A stretch of DNA of 64,000 nucleotides from Pseudomonas putida (GTDB lineage Bacteria > Pseudomonadota > Gammaproteobacteria > Pseudomonadales > Pseudomonadaceae). The position numbers and the translations under genes are program-made. Below, in pieces: positions 9,776 through 18,077 of the stretch. The stretch spans positions 1 through 64,000 of the forward strand of contig NZ_SMTE01000021.1 of the NCBI RefSeq assembly GCF_004357765.1. The letters run 5' to 3'. The notes below the pieces were generated by a model. The model saw only the letters and a list, made by a program, of their open reading frames with translations, had not been told where the DNA came from and searched no databases. Position 1 is the stretch's first letter; every line of letters begins with the position of its first letter.

Positions 9776-10696
9776 TCAGCTGGCGCTGGCGCGCAGCCGC
9801 GCTACATCTCGGATCGGCGGCGCACCATACAACCGGCTGTATTCCCGGCTGAACTGCGAGGGACTCTCGTAACCCACCCGATAGGCTGCCACCGCCGCTT
9901 CCAAGCCATCGTTGAGCATCAAGCGCCGTGCTTCCTGCAGGCGCAGTTGCTTCTGGTACTGCAACGGGCTCATCGAGGTCACCGCCTTGAAGCGGTGGTG
10001 CAGGGTCGACATGCTGAGATTCACCTCGCGCGCCAGGTCCTCGATGCGCAAGGGTTGCTGGAAGTTCTGGTTGAGCCAGGTGATGGCTTGGCTGACGCGG
10101 TGGGTCTGGCTGTTGGCCAGTGCTATTTCGTACAGGCGATAACCCTGCGGCCCACGCAGCAAGCGGTAGAGAATTTCCCGACGGATCAATGGCGCGAGCA
10201 TGGCGATATCGCGAGGGGAGTCCAGCAGGCGAATCAGCCGCAACAGTGCATCGAGCAGTTGCGGGTCGGTTCGCTCCACATACAAGCCTCGCCCGGACGG
10301 CAGGTTGGGTACCAGCATCGGTCCGCTTTCGGCAATCAACTGGCTGATTTCAGCCGCGTCCAGGTCCAGGCGAATGCCCAGGCTGGGGTTTTCCGGACTG
10401 GCGTCGAGCCTGACGCCACTGAGCGGCAGAGTCACCGAGACGACCATATAGTGCAACGGATCGTAGGCATACTGCTCGTCACCGAGAAACAGGCTTTTGC
10501 TGCCTTGGGCCAGGATGCACAAAGCGGGTTGGGCCAAGGTTGGCACGGAGCGGACGTTCTCGGTGTAGCGCACCAGGTATAGGTCGTCGATAGCCGATGC
10601 CGGGCCGTGGGGCTCGCTGGCATGCCGACGGATCAACTCGGCCAGTTCCTGACGTTGCGCTTCCAGAGTCGGTTCGATGGACGGGGCGATGGTCAT
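9776..10696 (-). CDS. AraC-family transcriptional regulator
   Basis: A 306-residue regulator with an AraC N-terminal domain of the PF06719 type (SVPTLAQPALCILAQGSK, then QYAYDPLHYMVVSVTLPLSG) and two C-terminal helix-turn-helix motifs (IEDLAREVNLSMSTLHHRFK and VAAYRVGYESPSQFSREYSR). The ATG at 10696 with an upstream GGAACG gives the family-typical start; 20 further residues upstream are possible but unsupported. It is divergent from the monooxygenase-like gene at 10916, a plausible target. Regulators of this subfamily often control neighbouring oxidoreductases. The effector cannot be inferred. Confidence 0.88.
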   Translation of the reverse strand: MTIAPSIEPTLEAQRQELAELIRRHASEPHGPASAIDDLYLVRYTENVRSVPTLAQPALCILAQGSKSLFLGDEQYAYDPLHYMVVSVTLPLSGVRLDASPENPSLGIRLDLDAAEISQLIAESGPMLVPNLPSGRGLYVERTDPQLLDALLRLIRLLDSPRDIAMLAPLIRREILYRLLRGPQGYRLYEIALANSQTHRVSQAITWLNQNFQQPLRIEDLAREVNLSMSTLHHRFKAVTSMSPLQYQKQLRLQEARRLMLNDGLEAAVAAYRVGYESPSQFSREYSRLYGAPPIRDVARLRASAS

Positions 10697-10915
10697 GGTG
10701 GCGTTCCTGGCGTTCTCACAGTGGTGTGCTGACCGACGCAGCATAGGTTTGGGCAACGCTGCGCGCTAGTCGAAACCTGCCTGTCGATTGCCTGATCCTG
10801 TCGCGCCGCAGGATCAGGCAATCGATGAGCAGTATTGGCCTAACGCGCCTCACGTGCGTGACCCTAACCTTGGCAGCCTGGTGTTTACGTCCGCCCGCTT
10901 CAAGGAGATCGTGCA

Positions 10916-11209
10916 ATGACCCTACGACAACCGGTCACCCATTTGGCTTTCATCCGTGCCAGCAGCGGTCGCTCGGCAGAGCTCGGTGCACGCCTGCGCG
11001 ACCTGCTCGAACCATCGTTGCGTACGCCAGGTTGCCTGAGTTTCACCGTGCAGCGTTCGCAGGCCGATGATGACCTGTGGTTGCTCAGCGGCAGCTGGAG
11101 CGACCAGCAGGCCATGCGTGGATACTTCGCCTCGCCCACCCTCGATGTGTTCGGCGAACTGGTGCAGGCCCAGGTCTTGCGTAGCCTGGACCTGCACACC
11201 TTCGACTGA
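10916..11209 (+). CDS. ABM-domain putative quinol monooxygenase
   Basis: A 97-residue protein of the dimeric alpha/beta-barrel (antibiotic biosynthesis monooxygenase, YgiN-like) family. It shows the pattern VTHLAFIRASSGRSAELGAR, a central LEPSLRTPGCLSFTVQRS and a tryptophan-rich strand DDLWLLSGSWSDQQAMRGY. A strong AAGGAGATCGTGCA ribosome site precedes the ATG. Such proteins oxidise quinols or detoxify electrophiles; the substrate here is unknown. It is followed 47 bp later by a small unknown gene on the same strand and may be controlled by the divergent AraC protein. Confidence 0.8.
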   Translation: MTLRQPVTHLAFIRASSGRSAELGARLRDLLEPSLRTPGCLSFTVQRSQADDDLWLLSGSWSDQQAMRGYFASPTLDVFGELVQAQVLRSLDLHTFD

Positions 11210-11256
11210 TGCATGGGGTAAGATGCTGCCCCTCGATCAAGCAAGCGGAAAGCGAC

Positions 11257-11490
11257 ATGGCACGTAGAGAATTCCCGCACTTCGAAGCGGTTTCGGCGAT
11301 GGTTCCAGTGGAAGGCGGTGGCTACCACGCCGCCATAGCCGTCAAGGCCCTGGGCATGGGCGGCGCGCCACGTTTCCATAAGGTGCTCGAAGAGCAACTG
11401 TTCAAGAGTGCCCTGGCGGCCGATGCGGCCGCCTGTGCCGAACTCGAGCGCCTGCAAGGCGTCGGCGAGCAAGGCGAGCTGATCTGGTGA
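11257..11490 (+). CDS. Conserved small protein of unknown function
   Basis: A 77-residue acidic protein, MARREFPHFEAVSAMVPVEG at the start and GVGEQGELIW at the end. It has no signal peptide or membrane segment. The only regularities are an alanine-rich middle (ALAADAAACAELERLQG) likely to be helical and a Gly-rich segment (VEGGGYHAAIAVKALGMGGA). GCGGAAAG shortly before the ATG may serve as the ribosome site. It lies downstream of the ABM gene and convergent to the flavin reductase gene, 13 bp away. Function not recognised. Confidence 0.6.
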   Translation: MARREFPHFEAVSAMVPVEGGGYHAAIAVKALGMGGAPRFHKVLEEQLFKSALAADAAACAELERLQGVGEQGELIW

Positions 11491-11503
11491 TCGGCGTCAC
11501 CCG

Positions 11504-12109
11504 TCACACCTGCGGGCGGGTCATCTTGAACAGGTTGCCCAGCTCGAAATAGTCCGCCGGACCGCCGCCGCGCAGGATCGGCTCGGCGGCGACAGTGTCG
11601 TAGATCCCGTCCTTGAGCAAGTGTTCGGCAATGTGCACTGCCACCACTTCGCCAAGAATCAACCAGCTCGGCACTGGCTCCTGATCGGCACGCTTGAGCT
11701 GGACGATCTGACTCACCTTGCACTCGAAGGCCACCGGGGTTTCGCCCACGCGGGGTACCTTGACGATGCGCGAGGGGGTAGCGGTCAGGCCGCTTAACTC
11801 GAATTCGTTCACATCCGCCGCAACGGCCGCGCAACTCTGGTTCATCTGCTCGGCCAAGGGGCGCGTGGCCAGGTTCCAGACGAACTCGCCGGTCTGCTCG
11901 ATGTTGTTCAGGCTGTCTTTGCGCCCGACACTGCAGAAACCGATGATCGGTGGGATGTAGTTGAAGGCGTTGAAGAAGCTGTACGGCGCCAGGTTCAGCC
12001 GACCCTCGCTGTCCTGTGAGGAAATCCAGCCGATCGGTCGCGGACCGACGATGGCGTTGAAAGGATCATGGGGCAGGCCGTGGCCTTTTGCGGGTTCGTA
12101 ATAGTACAT
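11504..12109 (-). CDS. Flavin reductase-like FMN-binding protein
   Basis: A 201-residue protein with the flavin reductase/FMN split-barrel fold. Visible motifs are AIVGPRPIGWISSQDSEGR and NLAPYSFFNAFNYIPPIIGF, the typical N-terminal FMN-binding strands, then ETGEFVWN-like QTGEFVWNLATRPLAEQMNQ. The C-terminal half has DGIYDTVAAEPILRGGG, typical of the DIM6/NTAB group. It could supply reduced flavin or use FMN itself; the partner oxygenase is not evident unless it is the nearby ABM protein. Cytoplasmic, no signal peptide. Confidence 0.8.
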   Translation of the reverse strand: MYYYEPAKGHGLPHDPFNAIVGPRPIGWISSQDSEGRLNLAPYSFFNAFNYIPPIIGFCSVGRKDSLNNIEQTGEFVWNLATRPLAEQMNQSCAAVAADVNEFELSGLTATPSRIVKVPRVGETPVAFECKVSQIVQLKRADQEPVPSWLILGEVVAVHIAEHLLKDGIYDTVAAEPILRGGGPADYFELGNLFKMTRPQV

Positions 12110-12187
12110 CTGCTTTGGGCTGGTAGGCCCACCTCCTGTAGATGAGGCGCCTAGTGTGCCAAGCCTCGGGACGTCTGGGAATGATCA

Positions 12188-12207
12188 AGCCCGGACAAGG
12201 CCGGGCT
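12188..12207 (-). terminator. GC-rich hairpin after tandem-repeat gene
   Basis: AGCCCGG (12188-12194) and CCGGGCT (12201-12207) form a perfect 7-bp stem with a 6-nt loop, 19 bp beyond the stop of the repeat protein gene. The T-run on the minus strand is poor, so termination is only probable. Confidence 0.5.
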
Positions 12208-12225
12208 GGTAGGGCGCATCAGAGA

Positions 12226-12630
12226 TCAGCTGATGCGGTTGGCTTGGGTGCGGTCGAAACCGTCTTCCGCGAAGCGTTGTGCGCCGGTGTGATCGAAACC
12301 GTCTTCCGCGAAGCGCTGTGCGCCGGTGTGGTCGAAGCCGTCTTCGGCGAAGCGCTGTGCGCCGGTGTGATCGAAGCCGTCTTCAGCGAAGCGTTGTGCG
12401 CCGGTGTGATCGAAACCGTCTTCGGCGAAGCGCTGTGCGCCGGTGTGATCGAAGCCGTCTTCGGCGAAGCGTTGTGCGCCGGTGTGATCGAAACCGTCTT
12501 CAGCGTAGGTTGCCGATTGGCTTTGTACGGCGGCGAAGCTATGAGCGTTGGTACGTTCGAAGCCATCTTCGGCGTAAGCGCCAGCGGCGAAGACCGAGAG
12601 AGCCAGGGTGAGGATCAGAGTGTTTTTCAT
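12226..12630 (-). CDS. Secreted protein built of 13-residue tandem repeats
   Basis: A 134-residue protein: a clear signal peptide (MKNTLILTLALSVFAAGAYA), then a spacer, then six consecutive copies of AEDGFDHTGAQRF and a divergent last unit AEDGFDRTQANRIS. A related EDGFERTNAHSF precedes the spacer, so the mature protein is almost all repeat. The repeats are acidic and aromatic (Asp, Phe, His), suggesting a periplasmic or secreted binding or structural role, perhaps metal or surface association; I do not recognise the family. A GGAGCACTGACC site precedes the ATG. Other frames also stay open because the unit is 39 bp, but only this one has a signal peptide and ribosome site. Confidence 0.75.
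   Translation of the reverse strand: MKNTLILTLALSVFAAGAYAEDGFERTNAHSFAAVQSQSATYAEDGFDHTGAQRFAEDGFDHTGAQRFAEDGFDHTGAQRFAEDGFDHTGAQRFAEDGFDHTGAQRFAEDGFDHTGAQRFAEDGFDRTQANRIS
12262..12495. repeat. Six tandem 39-bp repeats inside a coding region
   Basis: Six contiguous 39-bp units start at 12262 with GTCTTC followed by CGCGAAGCG or GGCGAAGCG. They differ mainly at third codon positions (for example GAAACC or GAAGCC, GCGTTG or GCGCTG), so the encoded 13-mer is identical. That pattern suggests purifying selection on the protein. Copy number is likely to vary between strains. Confidence 0.9.
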
Positions 12631-13050
12631 GGTCAGTGCTCCTTTGGGGACGAGAGGTTGTTTGCTTCTATGGGTTTCATCCTACGCCGAATAATTTGAT
12701 TAAAAAGCGCAAAAAATAGAGCTTAAAAATCGATTTTATCGATGTGTTTGGGTGCTCCCTTTGAGCCACGGCTCTGCGGTGCTAGGAAATGGAGGCTGGC
12801 GTGATGAATTTGCCCTGTGAATCAATGATGTGGGCTGGGCATTAATTGCAGGTTAAGGCTGGAGCTGGTCTGCATTCAGATTGGGAACGATCCATTTTGT
12901 GTAGCGGCGCTACTGGCTCCTTCCGCCTGAACGGCGGGCAACTTCTTTTCTTGGAAAAAGTTGCACAAAACCGCTGCTCCCACATCCGGCCCCTACGCTG
13001 CGCTTCGGGGTCCCCTCGCTCCGGCGGCTTGCGGGCCCGCGCGGCCTCCG

Positions 13051-13218
13051 GAGGTCGCGGGTAGATCAAAAGCAAAAGCAAGAGCAAGATCAAAAGCCAG
13101 AGCAACGGCAGGCGAATCGCTGCCCGCGTTCTGTCATTCGAAGATAACGCCAGTGGTGGCGCCGCCCCTAACTTTGCGACGTCAGGAGGCCGAGCGTAGG
13201 CGCCTGTAGGGCCAGGTG
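13051..13218. repeat. Dispersed intergenic repeat, copy 2
   Basis: This matches the repeat at the left edge of the window: core 13051-13123 with an extra GCAAAA unit, segment 13131-13163, and a flank at 13182-13218 that resembles the reverse complement of 3-39. It occupies the otherwise gene-free 12631-13311 interval. The preceding stretch (12985-13050) is GC-rich with CTGCGCTTCGGGGTCCCC-type sequence common in Pseudomonas intergenic repeats. A minus-strand reading frame with a leucine run crosses it but is not convincing as a gene. Confidence 0.65.
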
Positions 13219-13258
13219 CGCAGCACCAAACCAGCTACCTCGACTACCCGTGAAACTG

Positions 13259-13292
13259 AAAAAGGGCGCCCATTTCACCGGCCGCCCTTTTT
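13259..13292. terminator. Bidirectional terminator after MHS transporter
   Basis: AAAAAGGGCG (13259-13268) pairs perfectly with CGCCCTTTTT (13283-13292) around a 14-nt loop. A/T tracts on both sides allow function in either direction. It lies 19 bp past the stop of the minus-strand transporter gene. Confidence 0.85.
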
Positions 13293-13311
13293 CCATTGCG
13301 AGGTATCACGC

Positions 13312-14631
13312 TCAGTCAGTGGTGATCCGCGAATGCTGCTTGGTGTCTTTCATGGTGGCGTAAACCAGCAGCGAGCAAGCGATGCAGCCGGTGACATACC
13401 AGTAGAACCCGCTCTCCAGACCGACGCTCTTGAACCACAGCGCCACGTATTCAGCGGTGCCGCCGAAGATAGACACGGTCAAGGCATACGGCAGGCCTAC
13501 GCCCAGGGCGCGAATTTCGGTAGGGAACAGCTCGGCCTTCACCACAGCGTTGATCGAGGTATAGCCGCTGACGATGATCAGAGCCGCCATGATCAGGAAG
13601 AACGCACCCCACCAGGTCTCGATGGTGTGCAGGGTACTGAGGATCGGTACGGTGAACAACGTGCCCAGGACACCGAAGGCGATCAGGATGGGGCGGCGGC
13701 CGATCTTGTCGGAGAGGCCGCCGATCACCGGCTGCAGGCACATGAACAGGAACAGCGTAGCGGCCGAGATGGTGGTCGAGTCGCTGATGCTCATGCCCAC
13801 TGTGTTGACCAGGTACTTCTGCATGTAGGTGGTGTAGGTATAGAAGGCCAGCGTGCCGCCCATGGTCAGGCCGACCACAGTCATCAGTTCCTTGGGGTGG
13901 CGCATCAGTGTGCGCATCACGCTTTCCTTGGCTTTTTCCTTCTTGGTGAACGAAGCCGTTTCTTCCATGCCGCGACGCAGCCACAGCGCGACCACTGCGC
14001 ACATCGCGCCGATCACGAAGGGCACGCGCCAGCCCCAGGCGTAGAGCTGTTCGGTGGTCAGGGTCTGTTGCAGGATGATCAGCACCGCCAGGGCGATGAG
14101 CTGACCGGAGATCAGGGTCACGTACTGGAAGCTGGAGAAGAAGCCGCGGCGGTCCTTGGTGGCCATCTCGCTGAGATAGGTCGCGGAGGTGCCGTATTCA
14201 CCACCAACCGACAAACCTTGTAGCAAACGTGCGATGACCAGCAGGATCGGAGCGGCGACGCCGATGGTGTCGTAGCCGGGGGTCAGGGCGATGACCAGCG
14301 AGCCTGCGCACATCAACAGCACCGAGGCCATCAGTGCGGCCTTGCGTCCCTTGCGGTCGGCGTACAGGCCCATCAGCCAGCCACCGATCGGGCGCATCAG
14401 GAAGCCCACGGCGAAGATCGCGGCGGTGTTGAGCAATTGTGCGGTGGTGTCGCCGGCAGGGAAGAAAGCTTTGGCGAAATACAGGGAGAATGCGGCATAG
14501 ACGTACCAGTCGTACCACTCCACCATGTTGCCGATGGAACCGCTGAAGATCGATTTCAGACGGCTGGACGTGGACTTTTCAGCGGCGGGCGCGACGGCCG
14601 CCCCGGCTGGCAGGGAGGTGGCGTTATCCAT
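13312..14631 (-). CDS. MHS-family dicarboxylate/2-oxoglutarate:proton symporter
   Basis: MFS metabolite:H+ symporter of 439 residues with 12 hydrophobic segments, related to KgtP and CitA. Signature stretches are SGSIGNMVEWYDWYVYAAF at helix 1, GGWLMGLYADRKGRKAAL in loop 2-3 and GLSVGGEYGTSATYLSEMA. The ATG at 14631 gives a normal N-terminus; a longer reading to 14802 would run through the sigma54 promoter and is rejected. Downstream of a DctB/DctD-type two-component pair on the same strand, it is the obvious regulated target. The substrate is probably a C4-dicarboxylate or 2-oxoglutarate; the sequence alone cannot separate these. Confidence 0.87.
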   Translation of the reverse strand: MDNATSLPAGAAVAPAAEKSTSSRLKSIFSGSIGNMVEWYDWYVYAAFSLYFAKAFFPAGDTTAQLLNTAAIFAVGFLMRPIGGWLMGLYADRKGRKAALMASVLLMCAGSLVIALTPGYDTIGVAAPILLVIARLLQGLSVGGEYGTSATYLSEMATKDRRGFFSSFQYVTLISGQLIALAVLIILQQTLTTEQLYAWGWRVPFVIGAMCAVVALWLRRGMEETASFTKKEKAKESVMRTLMRHPKELMTVVGLTMGGTLAFYTYTTYMQKYLVNTVGMSISDSTTISAATLFLFMCLQPVIGGLSDKIGRRPILIAFGVLGTLFTVPILSTLHTIETWWGAFFLIMAALIIVSGYTSINAVVKAELFPTEIRALGVGLPYALTVSIFGGTAEYVALWFKSVGLESGFYWYVTGCIACSLLVYATMKDTKQHSRITTD

Positions 14632-14690
14632 CTGGGATACCTTCTCGTTGTTTTTGTGGAGCGCGCCTGAGCGCAGCTTGCCAGGGCAAT

Positions 14691-14706
14691 TGCAGAAGGT
14701 GTGCCA
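14691..14706 (-). promoter_or_regulatory. Sigma54 (-24/-12) promoter for the MHS transporter
   Basis: On the minus strand the sequence reads TGGCACACCTTCTGCA. GG and GC are separated by exactly 10 bp, as RpoN requires, and only the first base of the -12 TTGCA element differs. It lies about 60 bp upstream of the transporter ATG and downstream of a gene for a sigma54-dependent activator. Confidence 0.8.
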
Positions 14707-14857
14707 AACGGGGGCGCCGTGATTCATTTGAGTGCGTGGCGGGTTCCAAGCGTCCATGGAAGCCCCGTCGATACTGGCCTGGGGCACTGCTTTCAGCAAC
14801 AACGAGATTGCCCCGGGTGGGACTTCAGGGCAGCCCCATGCGCCCTGGTGAGCGATC

Positions 14858-14889
14858 TTCCGCTTATTGTGCGGGGCTAATGAGCGGAA
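14858..14889 (-). promoter_or_regulatory. Inverted repeat, candidate DctD-type enhancer site
   Basis: TTCCGCTTATT (14858-14868) and AATGAGCGGAA (14879-14889) are inverted repeats with 10 of 11 matches, 10 bp apart. They sit about 150 bp upstream of the sigma54 promoter, a normal distance for a bacterial enhancer-binding protein. They also lie just beyond the activator gene stop, so a terminator role cannot be excluded, although no T-run follows. Confidence 0.5.
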
Positions 14890-14895
14890 AACCGC

Positions 14896-16230
14896 CTATT
14901 GCCGCGGAAGAAAATCTTCCCGCGCCAGGCCATGCCGTTGCATCTTTTCATTCAATGTACGCCGCGGCACTTGCAGCGCTTCCATCACGGCTTTTATTTC
15001 ACCGCCATGCTGGCGCAAAGCCGCGCGCAAGCATTGGGCCTCGAACGCTTCCATCTGTTCAACCAGCGAGGGGCCGGCCGGAGCCACCTCGATGTTCGAC
15101 GCGCCGAGCCCCAGGGCATGGCGCTCAGCCGCATTGGCCAGCTCGCGGACATTGCCCGGCCACTCATGGGTCAGTAGTTGCGCCAACTGCGGCCCCGATA
15201 ACGCAGGCGCGGTGCGGCCCAGCCGTTCAGCCGCCGCCCGGGAGAAGTGCTCGAACAGCAAGGGGATGTCCTCACGCCGCTCCCGCAGCGGTGCCAGGCG
15301 CAGTTCGGCGACGTTCAGGCGATACGCCAGGTCTTCGCGGAACCGCCCGGCGCGGGCCTCTTCAAGCAGGTCAGGCTTGGTGGCGGCAATGATCCGCAGA
15401 TCGACGCTGATGCTCTGGTTGGCCCCCAGCCGCTCCAGTTTCTGCTCCTGGATCACCCGCAGCAGCTTGGCCTGTTGGGCCAGGGGCATGCTTTCGATCT
15501 CGTCGAGGAACAGGGTGCCGCCGTTGGCGTACTCCAGCTTGCCGATACGTTTGCCTTGGGCGCCTGTGAATGCACCGCTTTCATGACCGAACAGTTCGGC
15601 CTCGAACAGCGTTTCGGGAATGGCTGCGCAATTGAGTGCGACGAAGGGTTTGTCGGCGCGCGGGCCGAAGTCATGCAGGCAGCGCGCGACCCGCTCCTTG
15701 CCACTGCCGGTCTCTCCGCGAATCAGTACGTTCACCGGCAGGTTGGCAAGGTCCAGCACCTGTCGGCGCAACTGTTGCAGGCCTTGGGACATGCCTAGCA
15801 GGGTCGCCTCCAGGCGCGACTTGAGGTCGGCCTGCTCATGCAGGTGGCGGTTCTCCAGTACCAGTTGGCGCTTTTCCAAGGCGCGGCGTAGGCTGCCCAG
15901 CAGGTGCTGCGGAGTGAAGGGTTTCTCCAGGAAATCATAGGCGCCGTTGCGCATGGCCTCGACCGCCATCGGCACATCGCCGTGGCCGGTGAGCAGGATC
16001 ACCGGCAAGTCGGGGTCATCGCCTTGCAGGCGTTCGAGCAATTGCAAACCGTCCATGCCCGGCATCCGCACATCGCTGATCACCACGCCTGGAAAGTGGC
16101 GGGGCAGTTGGGCGAGGCAATCTTCGGCGCGGCCGAACAACTGCACGTTGAAGCCGGACAGGCTCAACCACTGCTCGACTGCTGTACGGATACTGGCTTC
16201 ATCGTCGACGACGATCACGGAATTCAACAT
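14896..16230 (-). CDS. DctD-type sigma54-dependent response regulator
   Basis: NtrC-family activator of 444 residues. The receiver domain (1-120) has acidic residues in VVDDEAS and the phospho-acceptor Asp53 in VVISDVRMPG, with the conserved threonine and lysine in LLTGHGD and FLEKPF. The AAA+ domain has Walker A GETGSGKE, the sigma54-contact loop GAFTGA and Walker B LFLDEIESM. A Fis-type helix-turn-helix ends the protein (EIKAVMEALQVPRRTLNEKM). It overlaps the upstream sensor gene by 7 bp. Its likely target is the sigma54 promoter of the adjacent transporter. Related to DctD and MifR. Confidence 0.9.
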   Translation of the reverse strand: MLNSVIVVDDEASIRTAVEQWLSLSGFNVQLFGRAEDCLAQLPRHFPGVVISDVRMPGMDGLQLLERLQGDDPDLPVILLTGHGDVPMAVEAMRNGAYDFLEKPFTPQHLLGSLRRALEKRQLVLENRHLHEQADLKSRLEATLLGMSQGLQQLRRQVLDLANLPVNVLIRGETGSGKERVARCLHDFGPRADKPFVALNCAAIPETLFEAELFGHESGAFTGAQGKRIGKLEYANGGTLFLDEIESMPLAQQAKLLRVIQEQKLERLGANQSISVDLRIIAATKPDLLEEARAGRFREDLAYRLNVAELRLAPLRERREDIPLLFEHFSRAAAERLGRTAPALSGPQLAQLLTHEWPGNVRELANAAERHALGLGASNIEVAPAGPSLVEQMEAFEAQCLRAALRQHGGEIKAVMEALQVPRRTLNEKMQRHGLAREDFLPRQ

Positions 16231-17981
16231 GCAGGCTCCTGATCTTGGGGCAGGGTGAGGCTCAGGCGGGCACCCCCAGGCAGGTTCTCGGCCTGCAACT
16301 GGCCACCTGACTCATGAACGATACCGTAGGAAATCGCCAGGCCCAGACCAAGTCCTTCGCCCACGGGCTTGGTGGTGAAAAAGGGATCGAAGATCCGTGC
16401 CAGGTCCGCTTCAGGAATGCCGCCGCCGGTGTCCAGAATACTCAGGCGCCACTGCGTTGCTTCGGGCTCGATGCGAATCTCCAGACGTTTGTAGCCTTTG
16501 TCGGCCATGGCGTCGAGACTGTTGCGCAGCAGATTGATCAGCACCTGCTCGAGACGGATGGCGTCACCGCGTACCCAGGCCGGTCGCGCCAGGTACAAGG
16601 CGACCTCGACGTCGTCGGCGCGGATCCGCGTTTGCAACAGGTGCAGGGCCTGGTCGACGACTACGGCCAGGTCCAGGCGCTCGCGCAGGCCGACTGGGCT
16701 GTTGCGCGCGAAGGTCTTCAGGTGACCGGTGAGCGCGGCCATGCGCGTGAGCATCTGCTCCAGCGGCTCCAGGGCCTGACGTGCCTCCTGGTAGCGGCCG
16801 TGGTCGAGCAACAGGCGCAGGGTTTCGAGTTGCATGCGCTGGGTGGTCAACGGCTGGTTGATCTCGTGGGCCATGGCGGCTGACATCTGCCCCAGCGCGG
16901 CCAGCTTGGCCGACTGCACCAGGCCTTCCTGTGCGGTACGCAGCTCCCGGGTGCGTTCTTCGACCTGGCGTTTGAGTTCCTCACGGCTGCGCTGGCGCAC
17001 GCGGGCCAGGCGTAGGCGCTGGCTGACGAACAGCATGGCGAATACCAGGCTCAACCACACAGCGGCAGCACCGAGTGCCGCGTTGCGCCCGGCGGCTTCG
17101 ACCTGGGGCTTGCGCAACAGGTGCAGGGTCCAGGCTTCGGCATCCAGTGGCAGACTTTCCCACAAGTATTCGGCGCTGCCTTCCGGGCCCTGGACGCGGC
17201 TAAGGTGGCTGTTGGCGGAAAAGCGGGTCAGTATTTCGTGTTGCAAGGGCACCAGGGGGTGCTTGTTGTACTGACGGGTTTCGGCCAGCTCGGCACGGTC
17301 GGCGCTGTTCAAAGGCTCAAGCTCGCGGTAGCGCCAGCCGTCCTGATTGGCGATGAAGGTGATGCCACGGGCGTCGCTCACCAGCAGCACATCGCTGCCC
17401 TGACGCCACTCTCGCTCCAATTCCGGGAACTCCAGTTTGACCACCATGGCGCCGAGAAAGCGGCCCTGCTCGTCGGTGATGGCGTTGGCGAGAAAGTACC
17501 CTGGCACGCCACTGGTCACACCGACACCGTAGAAGCGGCCGCTGCCCTGGCTGCGGGCCGCCTTGAAGTAGGGCCGGAAGGCATAGTTGAAGCCGACGTA
17601 GGAGGTCGGCAAACGCCAGTTGCTGGCCGCGATTGCAAGGCCCGTGCGGTCGAGCAGTTCGAGGGTGGAGGAATTGGCTGCACCATTGATGCGTTCGAGC
17701 TTGCGGTTGAGGGCGTCGCGGGTGGTTTCATCGACCGGCCCGGCCAAGGCCTGGATCAGTTCTGGATCCAGCGCCAGTACGGCAGGCAGCGCCCGGTAGC
17801 GGTCGATCAAGGTTTGCAGGGCGTTGGCATAGAGTGTCAGTTGCTGGCTGGCACGCAAGGCATCGTCCCCCATTGCCTGACGCTTGGCCTGGTGCATTGC
17901 CCAGCCGGCACTCAGTGCAGTGCCGACCAGAATCAGCAGGGTGATCAGCCCCAGACGCAGGGCGCGAAAGGAAAACGGCAT
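16224..17981 (-). CDS. DctB-type sensor histidine kinase
   Basis: A 585-residue membrane kinase. An N-terminal helix ([19 protein letters not shown]) and a second one near residue 300 ([17 protein letters not shown]) bracket a periplasmic double-Cache-like sensor domain, including [15 protein letters not shown] as in DctB. A coiled-coil linker leads to the H-box [17 protein letters not shown], the N-box [16 protein letters not shown] and the G-boxes [13 protein letters not shown] and [13 protein letters not shown]. It overlaps the response regulator start, so the two are co-translated. It should sense a periplasmic dicarboxylate and phosphorylate the regulator. Confidence 0.9.
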   Translation of the reverse strand: MPFSFRALRLGLITLLILVGTALSAGWAMHQAKRQAMGDDALRASQQLTLYANALQTLIDRYRALPAVLALDPELIQALAGPVDETTRDALNRKLERINGAANSSTLELLDRTGLAIAASNWRLPTSYVGFNYAFRPYFKAARSQGSGRFYGVGVTSGVPGYFLANAITDEQGRFLGAMVVKLEFPELEREWRQGSDVLLVSDARGITFIANQDGWRYRELEPLNSADRAELAETRQYNKHPLVPLQHEILTRFSANSHLSRVQGPEGSAEYLWESLPLDAEAWTLHLLRKPQVEAAGRNAALGAAAVWLSLVFAMLFVSQRLRLARVRQRSREELKRQVEERTRELRTAQEGLVQSAKLAALGQMSAAMAHEINQPLTTQRMQLETLRLLLDHGRYQEARQALEPLEQMLTRMAALTGHLKTFARNSPVGLRERLDLAVVVDQALHLLQTRIRADDVEVALYLARPAWVRGDAIRLEQVLINLLRNSLDAMADKGYKRLEIRIEPEATQWRLSILDTGGGIPEADLARIFDPFFTTKPVGEGLGLGLAISYGIVHESGGQLQAENLPGGARLSLTLPQDQEPAC

Positions 17982-18032
17982 GGGAGCGGTCCGGGAAATT
18001 GCACTATCGGGGCCTGCCCTTTGTCGGGTGAA

Positions 18033-18052
18033 CCCGCTCCTGGCGGAGCGGG
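18033..18052. repeat. Half-REP-like hairpin after bglX
   Basis: CCCGCTCC and GGAGCGGG form a perfect 8-bp stem with a TGGC loop, flanked by GGGCTTG as in Pseudomonas REP elements. It lies between the bglX stop and the sensor kinase start and probably acts as an mRNA end structure for bglX. Confidence 0.5.
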
Positions 18053-18077
18053 CTTGTCTGGCGAAAGGGGCGGTACG

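Noticed and set aside
12262-12495. Apparent CRISPR-like array of regular repeats
   Set aside because: Units are contiguous without spacers, in phase with a coding frame, and no cas genes are near.
12142-12699. Plus-strand repeat-containing frame (GVIETVFREALCA-like units)
   Set aside because: The 39-bp period keeps several frames open; only the minus-strand frame has a signal peptide and ribosome site.
12842-13105. 87-residue frame starting MLWLLILLLLLLLIYPR
   Set aside because: The leucine run is the dispersed repeat read in one frame; the remainder is arginine-rich without family features, and it ends in unrelated sequence.
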